A stretch of 64,000 nucleotides of DNA. Source: Ruficoccus amylovorans. GTDB lineage: Bacteria; Verrucomicrobiota; Verrucomicrobiia; Opitutales; Cerasicoccaceae. Where the stretch lies: NCBI RefSeq assembly GCF_014230085.1, contig NZ_JACHVB010000034.1, forward strand, positions 62,001-126,000, in the 5' to 3' direction. Positions 48,740 through 58,823 of this stretch are shown piece after piece. Within the stretch, counting starts at the first letter, position 1. Every line of letters begins with the position of its first letter. Below the pieces are notes generated by a model. It made no database searches. It was not told where the DNA came from and saw only the letters and a program-made list of their open reading frames with translations. The position numbers and the translations under genes are program-made.

Positions 48740-50929
48740 CCGGACCAGCCCGCGCAGGCTGCGCCCGATGAGGTAAAAGTCCGCCTTCTGCTCCAGCAGG
48801 CCCTTGTCCACCACGGGTGTGCCGCGGCACGTGGCCGCGTCAAAGGCCAGCGAATCGTTGGCTCCGTCCCCGAGCATGAGCGAGCTGTCTGGCGCGTGCT
48901 GCACGATCCAGTCCGCCTTTTGCTGCGGAGTCAGCCCGCCCAGTCCGTCGGCCTCGGGGAGCCCCAGCTTGGCCATCAGAGCCGCCACCTTGGCCGGGCG
49001 GTCGCCGCTGAGCACGTGTAGTTGAAAACCATGACGGCCCAGCGCATCAATTTCCTCCTGCGCGTCGGGCCGAACCTCCTCCTCAAAGGCAAAGGCGGCG
49101 ACGGGCTCGCCGTCCCGGCGCAGTTCGCAGTCGAAGGCGTTGTCGGCGGCGGGCGGGGCCGACTTGTCTGCCCGCACGGGCTGGCCGTCCCAGCCAGGCC
49201 GACCGAGTGACCAGCGCGTTTCGGCGTCCATCCAGACCATGCCGTAGCCGACATGCTCGATCACATCGTTCACCGTGCCGGGGGCGGCGGTCACGCCGAG
49301 ATTTTCCCGCAGGGCGCGGCTGACCGGGTGCAGGCTGCGCTCGATCAGCCGTCCGAGGGCTACGCGGGCGTTCGGGGCGAGCGCGGTCAGCGCCTCGGGG
49401 TTGCGCAGGCGCGGTGACTCCAGGGTGAGGGTGCCGGTTTTGTCGAAAAGGATGTGGCGGACCTTCAGCAACCGGGCCCAGAGGCTCTCCTCGCGGACGA
49501 AGACCCCGACCCGCCGCAGCCGCGACACGGCCAGTTCCCCGGCCAGAGGATAGGCCACGCCGAGGGCGCAGGGGCAGGACACGACCAGCACCGAGATGAA
49601 GACCTGGAGTGCCGCCATCATGCCCGCTCCGGCGGCGACCCAGGCGGCTCCGCCGGTGACGGCGAGGATCAGCACGACGATGAGATAGACCTTGAGGATA
49701 CGCTCAAGGGCGCGGTTGCGCCCCGAGGACTGAGTGATCTCTAGCAGGCGGCGCAGGAGCGAGTCCTGCCAGGTTTCCTCGGCCAGTAGTGAAATTTCGG
49801 ATACGCCCGTGTAGAGCGCCCCGGCGGGGACGAGCTGGCCGGGTTTGAGCGTGCGCGGCTCGGACTCGCCGTTGATCCACTCCAGAGAGAAGGTAGCCTC
49901 GGCCTCTTCCAGCCGGGCGCAGACGGGGACGAGCCCGCCGGGGGCGGCATAAAAACGCTGACCGTGGCGGAGTTTTTCCAGCCGTTCGGGGGCGCGTTCG
50001 CCGTTGCCGGTGTCCACGTTGACGGCCTCGGGGCGGTGGTCGGCGCTGAGGAGGCGGTTGCGGTTTTTTTCCAGGGCGTACTCCTGCGTCCAGCGCCCGA
50101 GCAGCATGAGGAAAATGAAAATCGCCACGAAATCGAAGTAAAGCAGGTTGGCCGCTCCACCGAGCCACCCGGCGAGCGAGCCGAGGTAGGCCACGGTGAC
50201 GCCGAGCGCGATGGGCAGGTCGATGTGGAGCACGCCCCGGCGCAGCGCCCCGACGGCCCGCCCGATGAAGTAGCTCCCCCCGGTGGCCATGCACAGGGTG
50301 GCGAAAAGCACGGTTAGCAGCTCCAGCCAGCGGGCGAGCGGGAAGTCCTCCTCCATGCCCAGGTAGCGCGGGAGGGTGAACATCATGGCGTTGAGCGCGA
50401 AAGCCCCGCAGAGGCCGAGCCGGGACGTCAGCCGGTGGCTTTCGTGGCCGCGCCGGGCGGTGGCCGGGCCGGCCAGGTAGCCGAACTGCTGAAGCTCGCG
50501 GACAAAGCCCACGGCGTCGAATTCCCCGGTCTTCCAGCTCAGGAGCATCTGCCCGCGCTGGGGGTTGACATCGATTTCGCGGGCACCGTGTTGGCGGTCG
50601 AACAGCTTGTCGATCAGCCACACGCAGCCGATGCAGGAGATGCCCTGAAGGTCGAGCACGAGACTCGGTTTTTCCGGCTGGGTGGCTTCAGCCTCGGCGA
50701 TGAGCGAAGGCAGCCACTCGTAATCGCGGGGTTGGAAGGGGACGCCCTTGACCGGGTCGGACGTGCCGCGTCGGAGTTCATAATACTGCTCCAGCCCTTG
50801 CCCTTCGATCAGCCCGTGCACAAACTCGCAGCCCTTGCAGCAGTAGTGTTCGTCCTCGCGGTGAGGGCGGAACGGTGTGCCGCAGTGGGCGCATTCGCGG
50901 GTCGGAGAGACTGAGGGCGTATCGGTCAC
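48551..50929 (-). CDS. ccoI: cbb3 oxidase-associated copper-exporting P-type ATPase
   Basis: A P1B-type ATPase of 792 residues that exports copper for insertion into CcoN. It has an N-terminal zinc-finger-like CAHCG...CCKGCEFV region (13-35), a heavy-metal domain with GISCIGC (about 93-100), the membrane CPC motif (near 451), DKTGT phosphorylation site (near 495), HP dipeptide in RSLHPVSRAL and GDGANDSLAF. It is the last gene of the cco cluster. The 3' end overlaps the convergent outer-membrane factor gene by 189 bp. Confidence 0.92.
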   Translation of the reverse strand: MTDTPSVSPTRECAHCGTPFRPHREDEHYCCKGCEFVHGLIEGQGLEQYYELRRGTSDPVKGVPFQPRDYEWLPSLIAEAEATQPEKPSLVLDLQGISCIGCVWLIDKLFDRQHGAREIDVNPQRGQMLLSWKTGEFDAVGFVRELQQFGYLAGPATARRGHESHRLTSRLGLCGAFALNAMMFTLPRYLGMEEDFPLARWLELLTVLFATLCMATGGSYFIGRAVGALRRGVLHIDLPIALGVTVAYLGSLAGWLGGAANLLYFDFVAIFIFLMLLGRWTQEYALEKNRNRLLSADHRPEAVNVDTGNGERAPERLEKLRHGQRFYAAPGGLVPVCARLEEAEATFSLEWINGESEPRTLKPGQLVPAGALYTGVSEISLLAEETWQDSLLRRLLEITQSSGRNRALERILKVYLIVVLILAVTGGAAWVAAGAGMMAALQVFISVLVVSCPCALGVAYPLAGELAVSRLRRVGVFVREESLWARLLKVRHILFDKTGTLTLESPRLRNPEALTALAPNARVALGRLIERSLHPVSRALRENLGVTAAPGTVNDVIEHVGYGMVWMDAETRWSLGRPGWDGQPVRADKSAPPAADNAFDCELRRDGEPVAAFAFEEEVRPDAQEEIDALGRHGFQLHVLSGDRPAKVAALMAKLGLPEADGLGGLTPQQKADWIVQHAPDSSLMLGDGANDSLAFDAATCRGTPVVDKGLLEQKADFYLIGRSLRGLVRLFEIGRRRQLAIRNVFGFAVLYNLLAVVVCLAGLMNPLLAAVIMPLSSLITLGIVGLRLGRA

Positions 50930-50935
50930 GGGTGA

Positions 50936-51069
50936 AAGCGGTTTTCAGGTCGATTCGTCACAAAAAGGCCGAATAATTAAATCGTTAATTGTTATTTCCT
51001 GCGTTCAGCATCCAACAATTAGCCATTTAACCATTTAAATATTGTGGCTACAGTATTTTTTGAACCGCT
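50936..51069. mobile_element. MITE-like palindromic element, copy 3 (degenerate ends)
   Basis: This copy fills the gap between the ccoI start and the TauE/SafE-like stop. The central ATTTCCTGCGTTCAGCATCC and right half (...GTGGCTACAGTATTTTTTGA) match the other copies; the left terminal repeat is altered (AGCGGTTTTCAGGTCGATTC) and lacks a clear TA. AGCGGTT/GAACCGCT still pairs at the extreme ends. Confidence 0.7.
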
Positions 51070-51070
51070 G

Positions 51071-51775
51071 CTAGTGGCAGATGAGGCCGTTAACGCCGTC
51101 GGCGCTGGCGAGCATCCGCCAACTGATGAGCACGGCGGCAGCCAGGGCGATCCCGCACTGGGTCCAGCGCAGGCCGTTGGCGGGGATTTTTCTCCCGAGC
51201 CAGAAGTAACCGCTCTGCCCGGCCCACAGCAGGGGGACGGTCCCCAGCGCGAAGCCAAAGCCCAGTTGCGCGCCCATGAGGGCGGAGCCGCTGAACAGGC
51301 ACAGGGTCAAGATCAGGTAAAGTGGGCCGCAGGGGATGAACGGCGTGAACAGCCCCAGCCCGATCCCAACGAGCGGGCGCGGGAGCTTGCGCAGGCGAGT
51401 AGTCAACCGGGCATAGGTGCGGTGCCAGATTTTCGGCTTGGGGATGTAGCGGTCGAGCCGGAAGGCGAGGGTCAGCAGCAGGGCGACCATGACCCACGGA
51501 AATACTCTGGCCGCCTGTGCGGAGAAGACCTGCAGCGCCTCCGAGCCGATCAGCCCCGCCACCGCGCCGAAGAGTGAATACGCCAGCACGCGGGCACCGT
51601 GATAACCGGCGATGGCCGGGGTTAAGCCGCCTCCGGCCTTGCCCATCGGCAGGACGGCGCAGCCAATCGGCCCGCACATGCCCAGGCAGTGCGGACTTGT
51701 CAGCAGCCCGGCGACAAAGGCCGTGGCCATTCCGTCTATGACGTAGATATCCACGGTTGCTAAAGCGAACACCAT
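51071..51775 (-). CDS. TauE/SafE-like (DsbD_2-type) membrane protein of the cco cluster
   Basis: A protein of 234 residues with about six membrane helices and the cysteine motif LTSPHCLGMCGPIGC near the N-terminus, plus FTPFIPCGPLY later. Such proteins are frequent in cbb3 oxidase operons, where a role in copper or thiol handling during assembly has been suggested; the substrate is not established. The start could be the ATG at 51775 or one at 51730, closer to the family's usual beginning. It lies between the FixH-like gene and ccoI. Confidence 0.7.
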   Translation of the reverse strand: MVFALATVDIYVIDGMATAFVAGLLTSPHCLGMCGPIGCAVLPMGKAGGGLTPAIAGYHGARVLAYSLFGAVAGLIGSEALQVFSAQAARVFPWVMVALLLTLAFRLDRYIPKPKIWHRTYARLTTRLRKLPRPLVGIGLGLFTPFIPCGPLYLILTLCLFSGSALMGAQLGFGFALGTVPLLWAGQSGYFWLGRKIPANGLRWTQCGIALAAAVLISWRMLASADGVNGLICH

Positions 51776-51813
51776 CCACGCAAATCCCGCCCGGCGCAAC
51801 CTTTACCGGTAAG

Positions 51814-52035
51814 TCACTCCCCGGCTTCGGCCTCGACGGTGGCGGCGTTTTGCTGGGGGGCGTTATCCAACTGCTCCAGGTCAACGGCGGCCGGGCCGTT
51901 TTTGACGGCAATCATGATGATGGTGGTCCAAGCGGCGATGAGAAGAATGAAGGCCAGCACGACCCAGAACCACAGTGTCTTGAAAAAACAGCGGCGGCTG
52001 GGGGAATCAACTGAAGCGGAGGCAGGTGTGCTCAT
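51814..52035 (-). CDS. short single-helix protein, possibly a reduced FixH/CcoH
   Basis: A 73-residue protein with one membrane helix (about 21-45, WFWVVLAFILLIAAWTTIIM) followed by IAVKNGPAAVDLE and an acidic tail. The helix and AVKNGP-like junction resemble the N-terminus of FixH, and its place between ccoG and the TauE/SafE-like gene is where ccoH/fixH normally lies. Full FixH is about twice as long and has a periplasmic domain, which is absent here. Identification rests mainly on context. Confidence 0.45.
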   Translation of the reverse strand: MSTPASASVDSPSRRCFFKTLWFWVVLAFILLIAAWTTIIMIAVKNGPAAVDLEQLDNAPQQNAATVEAEAGE

Positions 52036-52071
52036 GGCGGCAAGGGGAGAATGAACCGTGTCGCAGGGGGC

Positions 52072-53484
52072 TTATTCGGTGGCCGGGTCGGGGGCGATCA
52101 GGCGCGGGTCCGGGCCGAGGAAGTGGACTTCCTTGGTCAGCTCAAAGTTGCCGGGCTCGCCGTGGAAGTGCAGGGTGACGGTGGTTTCGCCCTTGTAGGC
52201 GGTGCGCTCCTGCATGAGCACGAGCGGGCGCTGGAGTTCCTCCATGGGAGCGAGTTCGAGGGCCTGGTCAAATCCGGCGAAGCTCATGCCGGGCGCGTCG
52301 CTCTCGATGGTGAGCGTGTAGCTCATGGGGGAGTTGCGCTTGTTGATCAGACGGATGAGGAACTGGTTACGCACGTCGTTCTGGTCCACGACGTAGGGCG
52401 AGCCGACCATGCGCACGAGGCTCACGCTGCCGGGCTTGAGGTGGCTGGCCGCAAAGGTCATCACGCCCGCCCCGAGCGCGAGCAGCGCCAGGTAGGCGAA
52501 GAGCCGGGGGCGGATGATTTTGTGGCGCTTGCCAGCGAAGCCATTGAGCGAGTCGTAGCGGATGAGCCCGGGCTCGCGTCCGAGTTTGTCCATCACCGTG
52601 TTGCAGGCGTCAATGCAGTTGGCGCAGCCGATACACTCGATCTGGAGCCCCTGGCGGATGTCGATCCCGGTCGGGCAGACCTGCACGCAGCGGTTGCACC
52701 CGATGCAGTCGCCCACGCCTTCGCGCTTGGGCGGGCCGCGGGGTTCGCCGCGCTTGTCGTCGTAGCCGATGACGAGGGTGTCGTCGTCGATGAGCGCGGA
52801 CTGGAGCCGCCCGTAAGGGCAGATAAAAATGCACAACTGCTCGCGGAACCAGGTGAAGTTCAAAAAGAGCAGGATGGTCGAAACAATGATGAACAGAAAG
52901 CTGTCCCAGTGCTCCAGCGGCCCGTCGAGGATGTAGCCCCACAGTTGCGGGACGGAGACGAAATAGGCCAGGAAGATGTTCGTAATCAGCAGCGAGACGA
53001 CGGCGAACAGTACGTATTTGACGCCGCGCCGGATGAGTTTGCCGGGGTCGGCCCAGGAGCGCTTGTCGAGCTTGCGTTGCTTGATGGCGTCGCCTTCGAG
53101 CAGCCGTTCGATGCGCCGGTACACGTGCTCCATGAAGACCGTTTGCGGGCAGGCCCAGCCGCACCACAGTCGTCCAAAAAGGGATGTGACCAAAAACAGC
53201 GTGAAGCCCAGCCCGGTGATAAAGAAGAAGGCCATCCACATGTCCTGAGCGGCCAGGGTGTAGCCGAAGAGGTGGAAGCGCCGGTTGGCGATGTCGAAGA
53301 AGACCGCCGGGTAGCCGTTGATGGGGACCCACGGCATCAGGATGTAAAACAGGATGAGCGCGACCCCGCTCAGCCGCCGCCAGAGGGTGAACTTACCCGA
53401 AACGTCCGCCGGGCGCAGGAAGTTACGCGAGCCATCGGAGTTGATGCTCGTGACGGATTCTCGGACTGGGGATGCTTTGGCCAC
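52072..53484 (-). CDS. ccoG: cbb3 oxidase assembly protein CcoG (FixG)
   Basis: A 470-residue membrane ferredoxin-like protein implicated in copper reduction or delivery to cbb3 oxidase. It has N-terminal helices with LWCGWACPQTVFMEHVYRRI (about 106-125), two 4Fe-4S motifs (CIGCNRCVQVCP near 259 and CIGCANCIDACN near 283), and a C-terminal periplasmic Ig-like domain with NQFLIRLINKRN. It follows ccoP after a 189-bp repeat-bearing gap on the same strand. Confidence 0.95.
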   Translation of the reverse strand: MAKASPVRESVTSINSDGSRNFLRPADVSGKFTLWRRLSGVALILFYILMPWVPINGYPAVFFDIANRRFHLFGYTLAAQDMWMAFFFITGLGFTLFLVTSLFGRLWCGWACPQTVFMEHVYRRIERLLEGDAIKQRKLDKRSWADPGKLIRRGVKYVLFAVVSLLITNIFLAYFVSVPQLWGYILDGPLEHWDSFLFIIVSTILLFLNFTWFREQLCIFICPYGRLQSALIDDDTLVIGYDDKRGEPRGPPKREGVGDCIGCNRCVQVCPTGIDIRQGLQIECIGCANCIDACNTVMDKLGREPGLIRYDSLNGFAGKRHKIIRPRLFAYLALLALGAGVMTFAASHLKPGSVSLVRMVGSPYVVDQNDVRNQFLIRLINKRNSPMSYTLTIESDAPGMSFAGFDQALELAPMEELQRPLVLMQERTAYKGETTVTLHFHGEPGNFELTKEVHFLGPDPRLIAPDPATE

Positions 53485-53536
53485 GGAGTTAGTCTAAGAT
53501 GAAGGACCATCCAACGGACAGGTCGTTTTAATATTA

Positions 53537-53675
53537 ACCGCAAAGGCGCAAAGCGACAAAGGGTGAAAGTGGGTTGTCGCTACTTTTGGAGCCCGGCAAA
53601 ATTGAGTTGAGTGACAGCCTCAGGCTGGTGTCAGCCTTCGCGGGTAAAGCTTTGTGCCTTTGTGTCTTCGTCGTT
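53537..53675. repeat. inverted pair of GGCGCAAAG-type repeats between ccoP and ccoG
   Basis: TTAACCGCAAAGGCGCAAAG at 53536-53555 and CTTTGTGCCTTTGTGTCTTC near 53650-53669 are approximate reverse complements around about 95 bp of unique sequence. They belong to the same dispersed family as at 6057-6225 and 13583-13608. The element lies inside the cco cluster, so it may influence read-through from ccoP to ccoG. Confidence 0.5.
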
Positions 53676-54231
53676 AGTCGGTTTTGACGACGGCTTCGCT
53701 CTCCATTTTTTCGCGGTCGCCGTGCTTGGAGAGGATGAAGGCCACGACTTCGGCGATTTTCTGCTGGCCCAGGAGGTTGCCCCAGTTGGGCATGCCCTTT
53801 TCGAGCACGCCGTCGTAAACGGTGGCGTAGATGTTGGCCGGAAGGTGGCCGTGCTTCCACTGGTTGTCCACAAGGTTTTCTCCGATGTCGCCGCTGAGGT
53901 CGGACTTGTGGCAGGCGGCGCAGTTGGCCATGAAGGTGGCTTCGCCCGAGGCGACGATGTCTGAATTGGCGGCCATTTTCCAGAACAGGTCGTTGTCGGT
54001 CACGTCGATGGAGTTGGCCAGCTTGATGCGCTCGATACGGTTCATCTGGGCCTCGACGCGTTCGCCGTCGGTGGCGGAAATGCTGCTCTGGAAGTGGTAG
54101 AACCAGTAGCCGACGGAAAACACGATGGCGGCGTAGAGCGTGAACAGCCACCAGTTGGGCAGCTTCTGGTCGTACTCCTGAATGCCGTCATAGACGTGTT
54201 CGCGCAGGGTGATCTCAGTCTTCTTTGCCAT
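53674..54231 (-). CDS. ccoP: cbb3-type cytochrome oxidase subunit III, short monohaem CcoP
   Basis: A membrane-anchored cytochrome c of 185 residues: one N-terminal helix (LPNWWLFTLYAAIVFSVGYW, about 25-45) and a single haem-binding motif CAACH (near 104), with MPNWG near 147 as axial-ligand region. The usual CcoP is about 300 residues with two haem motifs, so this is a one-haem version. It overlaps the ccoQ stop by 17 bp, indicating coupled translation. Confidence 0.9.
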   Translation of the reverse strand: MAKKTEITLREHVYDGIQEYDQKLPNWWLFTLYAAIVFSVGYWFYHFQSSISATDGERVEAQMNRIERIKLANSIDVTDNDLFWKMAANSDIVASGEATFMANCAACHKSDLSGDIGENLVDNQWKHGHLPANIYATVYDGVLEKGMPNWGNLLGQQKIAEVVAFILSKHGDREKMESEAVVKTD

Positions 54232-54403
54232 GATCGGGGGAAGTGTTTTCGTTTTCCAGGGGGAGATTGGCCAGGTGGTCGCGCTTCTTTTTCTTCATCA
54301 GGATGGCCCGGATGACGATGGCGATGAAGACGCCAAAGGTCAGGATGAACCCGATGATCGGCACGATCGTGGTCCAGGACTCATAGGTGATGCGGTGAAA
54401 CAT
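54215..54403 (-). CDS. ccoQ: cbb3-type oxidase small subunit CcoQ
   Basis: A 62-residue protein with one membrane helix (TIVPIIGFILTFGVFIAIVI, about 12-31) and a charged C-terminal part (MKKKKRDHLANLPLENE). Size, position between ccoNO and ccoP, and the helix followed by a basic patch fit CcoQ/FixQ, which stabilises the complex. Its 3' end overlaps the ccoP start. Confidence 0.8.
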   Translation of the reverse strand: MFHRITYESWTTIVPIIGFILTFGVFIAIVIRAILMKKKKRDHLANLPLENENTSPDHGKED

Positions 54404-54485
54404 AAGCGGGGCCGTGGTTCCGTGTGGCGGTTATGCGTTCCGGGGTGGGCGGTTGTCCGTTAATGAAGCGGTGTCGGGTGAAGTT

Positions 54486-57002
<2,517 letters not shown>

Positions 57003-57041
57003 GGTATCTTGGAGGAGAAACGGGTCGGGTGTGTGGTCTTT

Positions 57042-57239
57042 TCAGCTTCCCGGCTCGTCCTGACGCGGGGCGGGGACGGGTTGGCCGGAGGCCGGGCGGG
57101 ACTTCTCCTCCTCAAACGGAATCAGCGCGTCGCTCTCGGGAGAGGAGAAGCGGTTGCGTTTCCGGTCGCGATAAAATAAAATTATAAACACCGCAGCCAG
57201 AATCAGACTTAGTAAGAGGGTGAGGAAAAGCACCTCCAT
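57042..57239 (-). CDS. ccoS: cbb3 oxidase assembly protein CcoS
   Basis: A 65-residue membrane protein beginning MEVLFLTLLLSLILAAVFII, followed by a short charged segment and SSPESDALIPFEEE, which resembles the conserved region after the helix in CcoS. It is needed in other bacteria for cofactor insertion into CcoN. Here it is the first gene of the cluster, whereas it is usually last. A perfect palindrome lies 9 bp before its start codon. Confidence 0.75.
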   Translation of the reverse strand: MEVLFLTLLLSLILAAVFIILFYRDRKRNRFSSPESDALIPFEEEKSRPASGQPVPAPRQDEPGS

Positions 57240-57248
57240 GATTAAAAA

Positions 57249-57260
57249 TGCTAATTAGCA
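57249..57260. promoter_or_regulatory. perfect 12-bp palindrome upstream of ccoS
   Basis: TGCTAATTAGCA is fully self-complementary and lies 9 bp upstream of the first gene of the cco cluster, between an AT-rich promoter region and the start codon. It is not an FNR box (TTGAT-N4-ATCAA); none was found here. It might be an operator controlling the oxidase genes. Confidence 0.35.
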
Positions 57261-57440
57261 AAAGTAATGAATAAAATGGAGGGGACAAGGAAAAAGACCG
57301 CGAAATTTACACAGGTCTAATTGCAACGGATTCGCTCGAGTCCCGATTTTATGCGGGTTTTAACGATACCAAGTCTCAATAAGTCAAAAATCTCTGAAGG
57401 TGTTTTCGATAAGCTTTTCTAATTAAAATTCCAAGCGAGG

Positions 57441-58241
57441 CTAATTTATTGGCTTTTCAAGGGGGAGCCAGGCGAGCACGCGCTGGATCCACTGGTCCCA
57501 GAAGGCCCAGTTGTGCTCACCGGGGCCTTCCTCGTAGGTCACGGGCAGGCCGATTTCGTCGGCGTGGCGGAGGAAGCGCTGGTTGCCCTCGTAGAGAAAG
57601 TCCTCCGTCCCGCAGCAGGCATAGAGCGCGGGCAGGTCGGCCTTGCTTTCGCAGACCTGCCGGGCAAGGGCGAAAAGGTCGGCCCCGGTCCCGGCGATGG
57701 CGTCGGGGGCGGGGAAGTACGGAGCCAGCGCGGCGTAGGCGTTGGGCTGTTCGGTCTTGCGGGTGGTGACGAGGTCAGCCAGGTCGAGAGCGCCGGAGAG
57801 GCTGGCGGCAGCGGCGAAGTTCTGCGGGTTGCGCAGGGCATGGAGCCAGGCGCCGTAGCCGCCCATGGAGAGTCCGGCGATGAAGTTGTCCTCGCGCCGG
57901 TCCGAGAGCGGGAAAAAGTCGCGGCACAGCCGGGGCAGCTCCTCGGAGATGTACTCGAAGTACCGCGGCCCGCCGAGGGTGTCCTGATACCAGCTCAGGT
58001 GAACATTGGGCATGACCACGGCGAGGCCGAGTTCGGAGGCGTAGCGCTCGATGGAGGTGCGGCGCATCCAGATCGTGTGGTCGTCGGTGCGCCCGTGCAG
58101 CAGCCACAGGGTCGGGTGCCTGCCGTCGCCACTGCGGCCCTGCATGCCGACCTGGGCGGCGGTGCGTTGGGGCAGAAGGACATTGACGGCGCAGGACATT
58201 TCGAGCGCTTCGGAGAAAAGGTTACACTGGATAAAGGCCAT
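57441..58241 (-). CDS. esterase D/S-formylglutathione hydrolase-like esterase
   Basis: An alpha/beta hydrolase of 266 residues starting MAFIQCNLFSEALEMSC. The nucleophile elbow GLSMGGYGAW, an acid in GTEDFLYEG, and the histidine in GPGEHNWAFWDQWI form the catalytic triad; this pattern and the HGRTDDHTIW segment match the putative esterase family that includes acetyl esterases and FrmB. It has no signal peptide. Upstream in-frame residues (to 58394) are low-complexity and excluded. No genes for formaldehyde detoxification are nearby. Confidence 0.85.
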   Translation of the reverse strand: MAFIQCNLFSEALEMSCAVNVLLPQRTAAQVGMQGRSGDGRHPTLWLLHGRTDDHTIWMRRTSIERYASELGLAVVMPNVHLSWYQDTLGGPRYFEYISEELPRLCRDFFPLSDRREDNFIAGLSMGGYGAWLHALRNPQNFAAAASLSGALDLADLVTTRKTEQPNAYAALAPYFPAPDAIAGTGADLFALARQVCESKADLPALYACCGTEDFLYEGNQRFLRHADEIGLPVTYEEGPGEHNWAFWDQWIQRVLAWLPLEKPIN

Positions 58242-58284
58242 TGGTCCCGGTAGTTGAGCGGAGCGGTGGCGCTCAGGCAAAACG

Positions 58285-58311
58285 AAAAAAGCCCTTCCGT
58301 CAGGAAGGGCT
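58285..58311 (-). terminator. intrinsic terminator after the small basic protein gene
   Basis: On the minus strand AGCCCTTCC-TGAC-GGAAGGGCT is followed by TTTTTT. The 9-bp stem lies 29 bp after the stop codon of the small basic protein gene and just before the esterase start. Confidence 0.9.
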
Positions 58312-58339
58312 GGATAAAACCGTAAACTCGGCGCGACGT

Positions 58340-58498
58340 TTATTCGTCGGGCTTGGTCTTCTTGAGGCCGAGGACGCGGTCGCCTTCTTTCCACTCGCCG
58401 CGCTCGCGCAGGAGGTCAACGCGCTCGAAGCGCTTGAGCACGGAGCGTTTTTTGCGGGCGGCTGCGGAGCCTTTCATAAAGCTGGGATGCTGGGACAT
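58340..58498 (-). CDS. Chlamydia/Verrucomicrobia-type small basic protein
   Basis: A 52-residue, highly basic protein starting MSQHPSFMKGSAAARKKRSV and containing LKRFERVDLLRERGEWKEGD and VLGLKK. It matches the pattern of the small basic protein family known from Chlamydiae and Verrucomicrobia, of unknown function; its size and charge suggest ribosome or nucleic-acid binding. It has its own terminator and a possible promoter (58622-58650), so it is probably monocistronic and well expressed. It is a useful phylum marker. Confidence 0.8.
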   Translation of the reverse strand: MSQHPSFMKGSAAARKKRSVLKRFERVDLLRERGEWKEGDRVLGLKKTKPDE

Positions 58499-58823
58499 GA
58501 CTGGTCTTTCGTTGAAAAAGAGAGGGAAGAAAACACTTCCTGACCGAAAGGCAACCGAAAAATGCCGGTGCCGGGCCGTCTTTGTGTCCGCCACCCGATC
58601 AACACAGGTAACGTAGGTGCGAGAATCCGTCCCTGATGGGTGTTTGTCAATCCGTCTTTGCGTTGTCGGGGTGGGCGACAGGCGCCATTGCTCCTGCTGC
58701 CGCGTTGCGGAGTCATCGGTGGTGGGGCATCGCAGGTCCAGGACCGCTTCTGACCCTGTTTCCACCTCCATGTTTTATGGCCGGGCTTGCCACTGGGCGG
58801 GTCGGGGTGTCAGCTTGCGCTCA
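58499..58823. other. divergent intergenic region between small basic protein and beta-lactamase genes
   Basis: No gene is seen in these 325 bp. A frame stays open upstream of the beta-lactamase start, but its translation has no family features and would precede the signal peptide. The only site noted is the minus-strand promoter candidate at 58622-58650. Confidence 0.45.
58622..58650 (-). promoter_or_regulatory. candidate promoter for the small basic protein gene
   Basis: On the minus strand a perfect TTGACA (58650-58645) is followed after 17 bp by GATTCT (58627-58622), a weak -10 element. Transcription would start near 58615, giving a leader of about 115 nt before the start codon at 58498. 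Confidence 0.3.

Noticed and set aside
57240-57440. FNR/ANR box upstream of the cco cluster
   Set aside because: No TTGAT-N4-ATCAA sequence was found; only the unrelated TGCTAATTAGCA palindrome is present.
58617-58823. N-terminal extension of the beta-lactamase frame
   Set aside because: It would place about 69 cysteine- and arginine-rich residues before a clear signal peptide; the ATG at 58824 is a better start.
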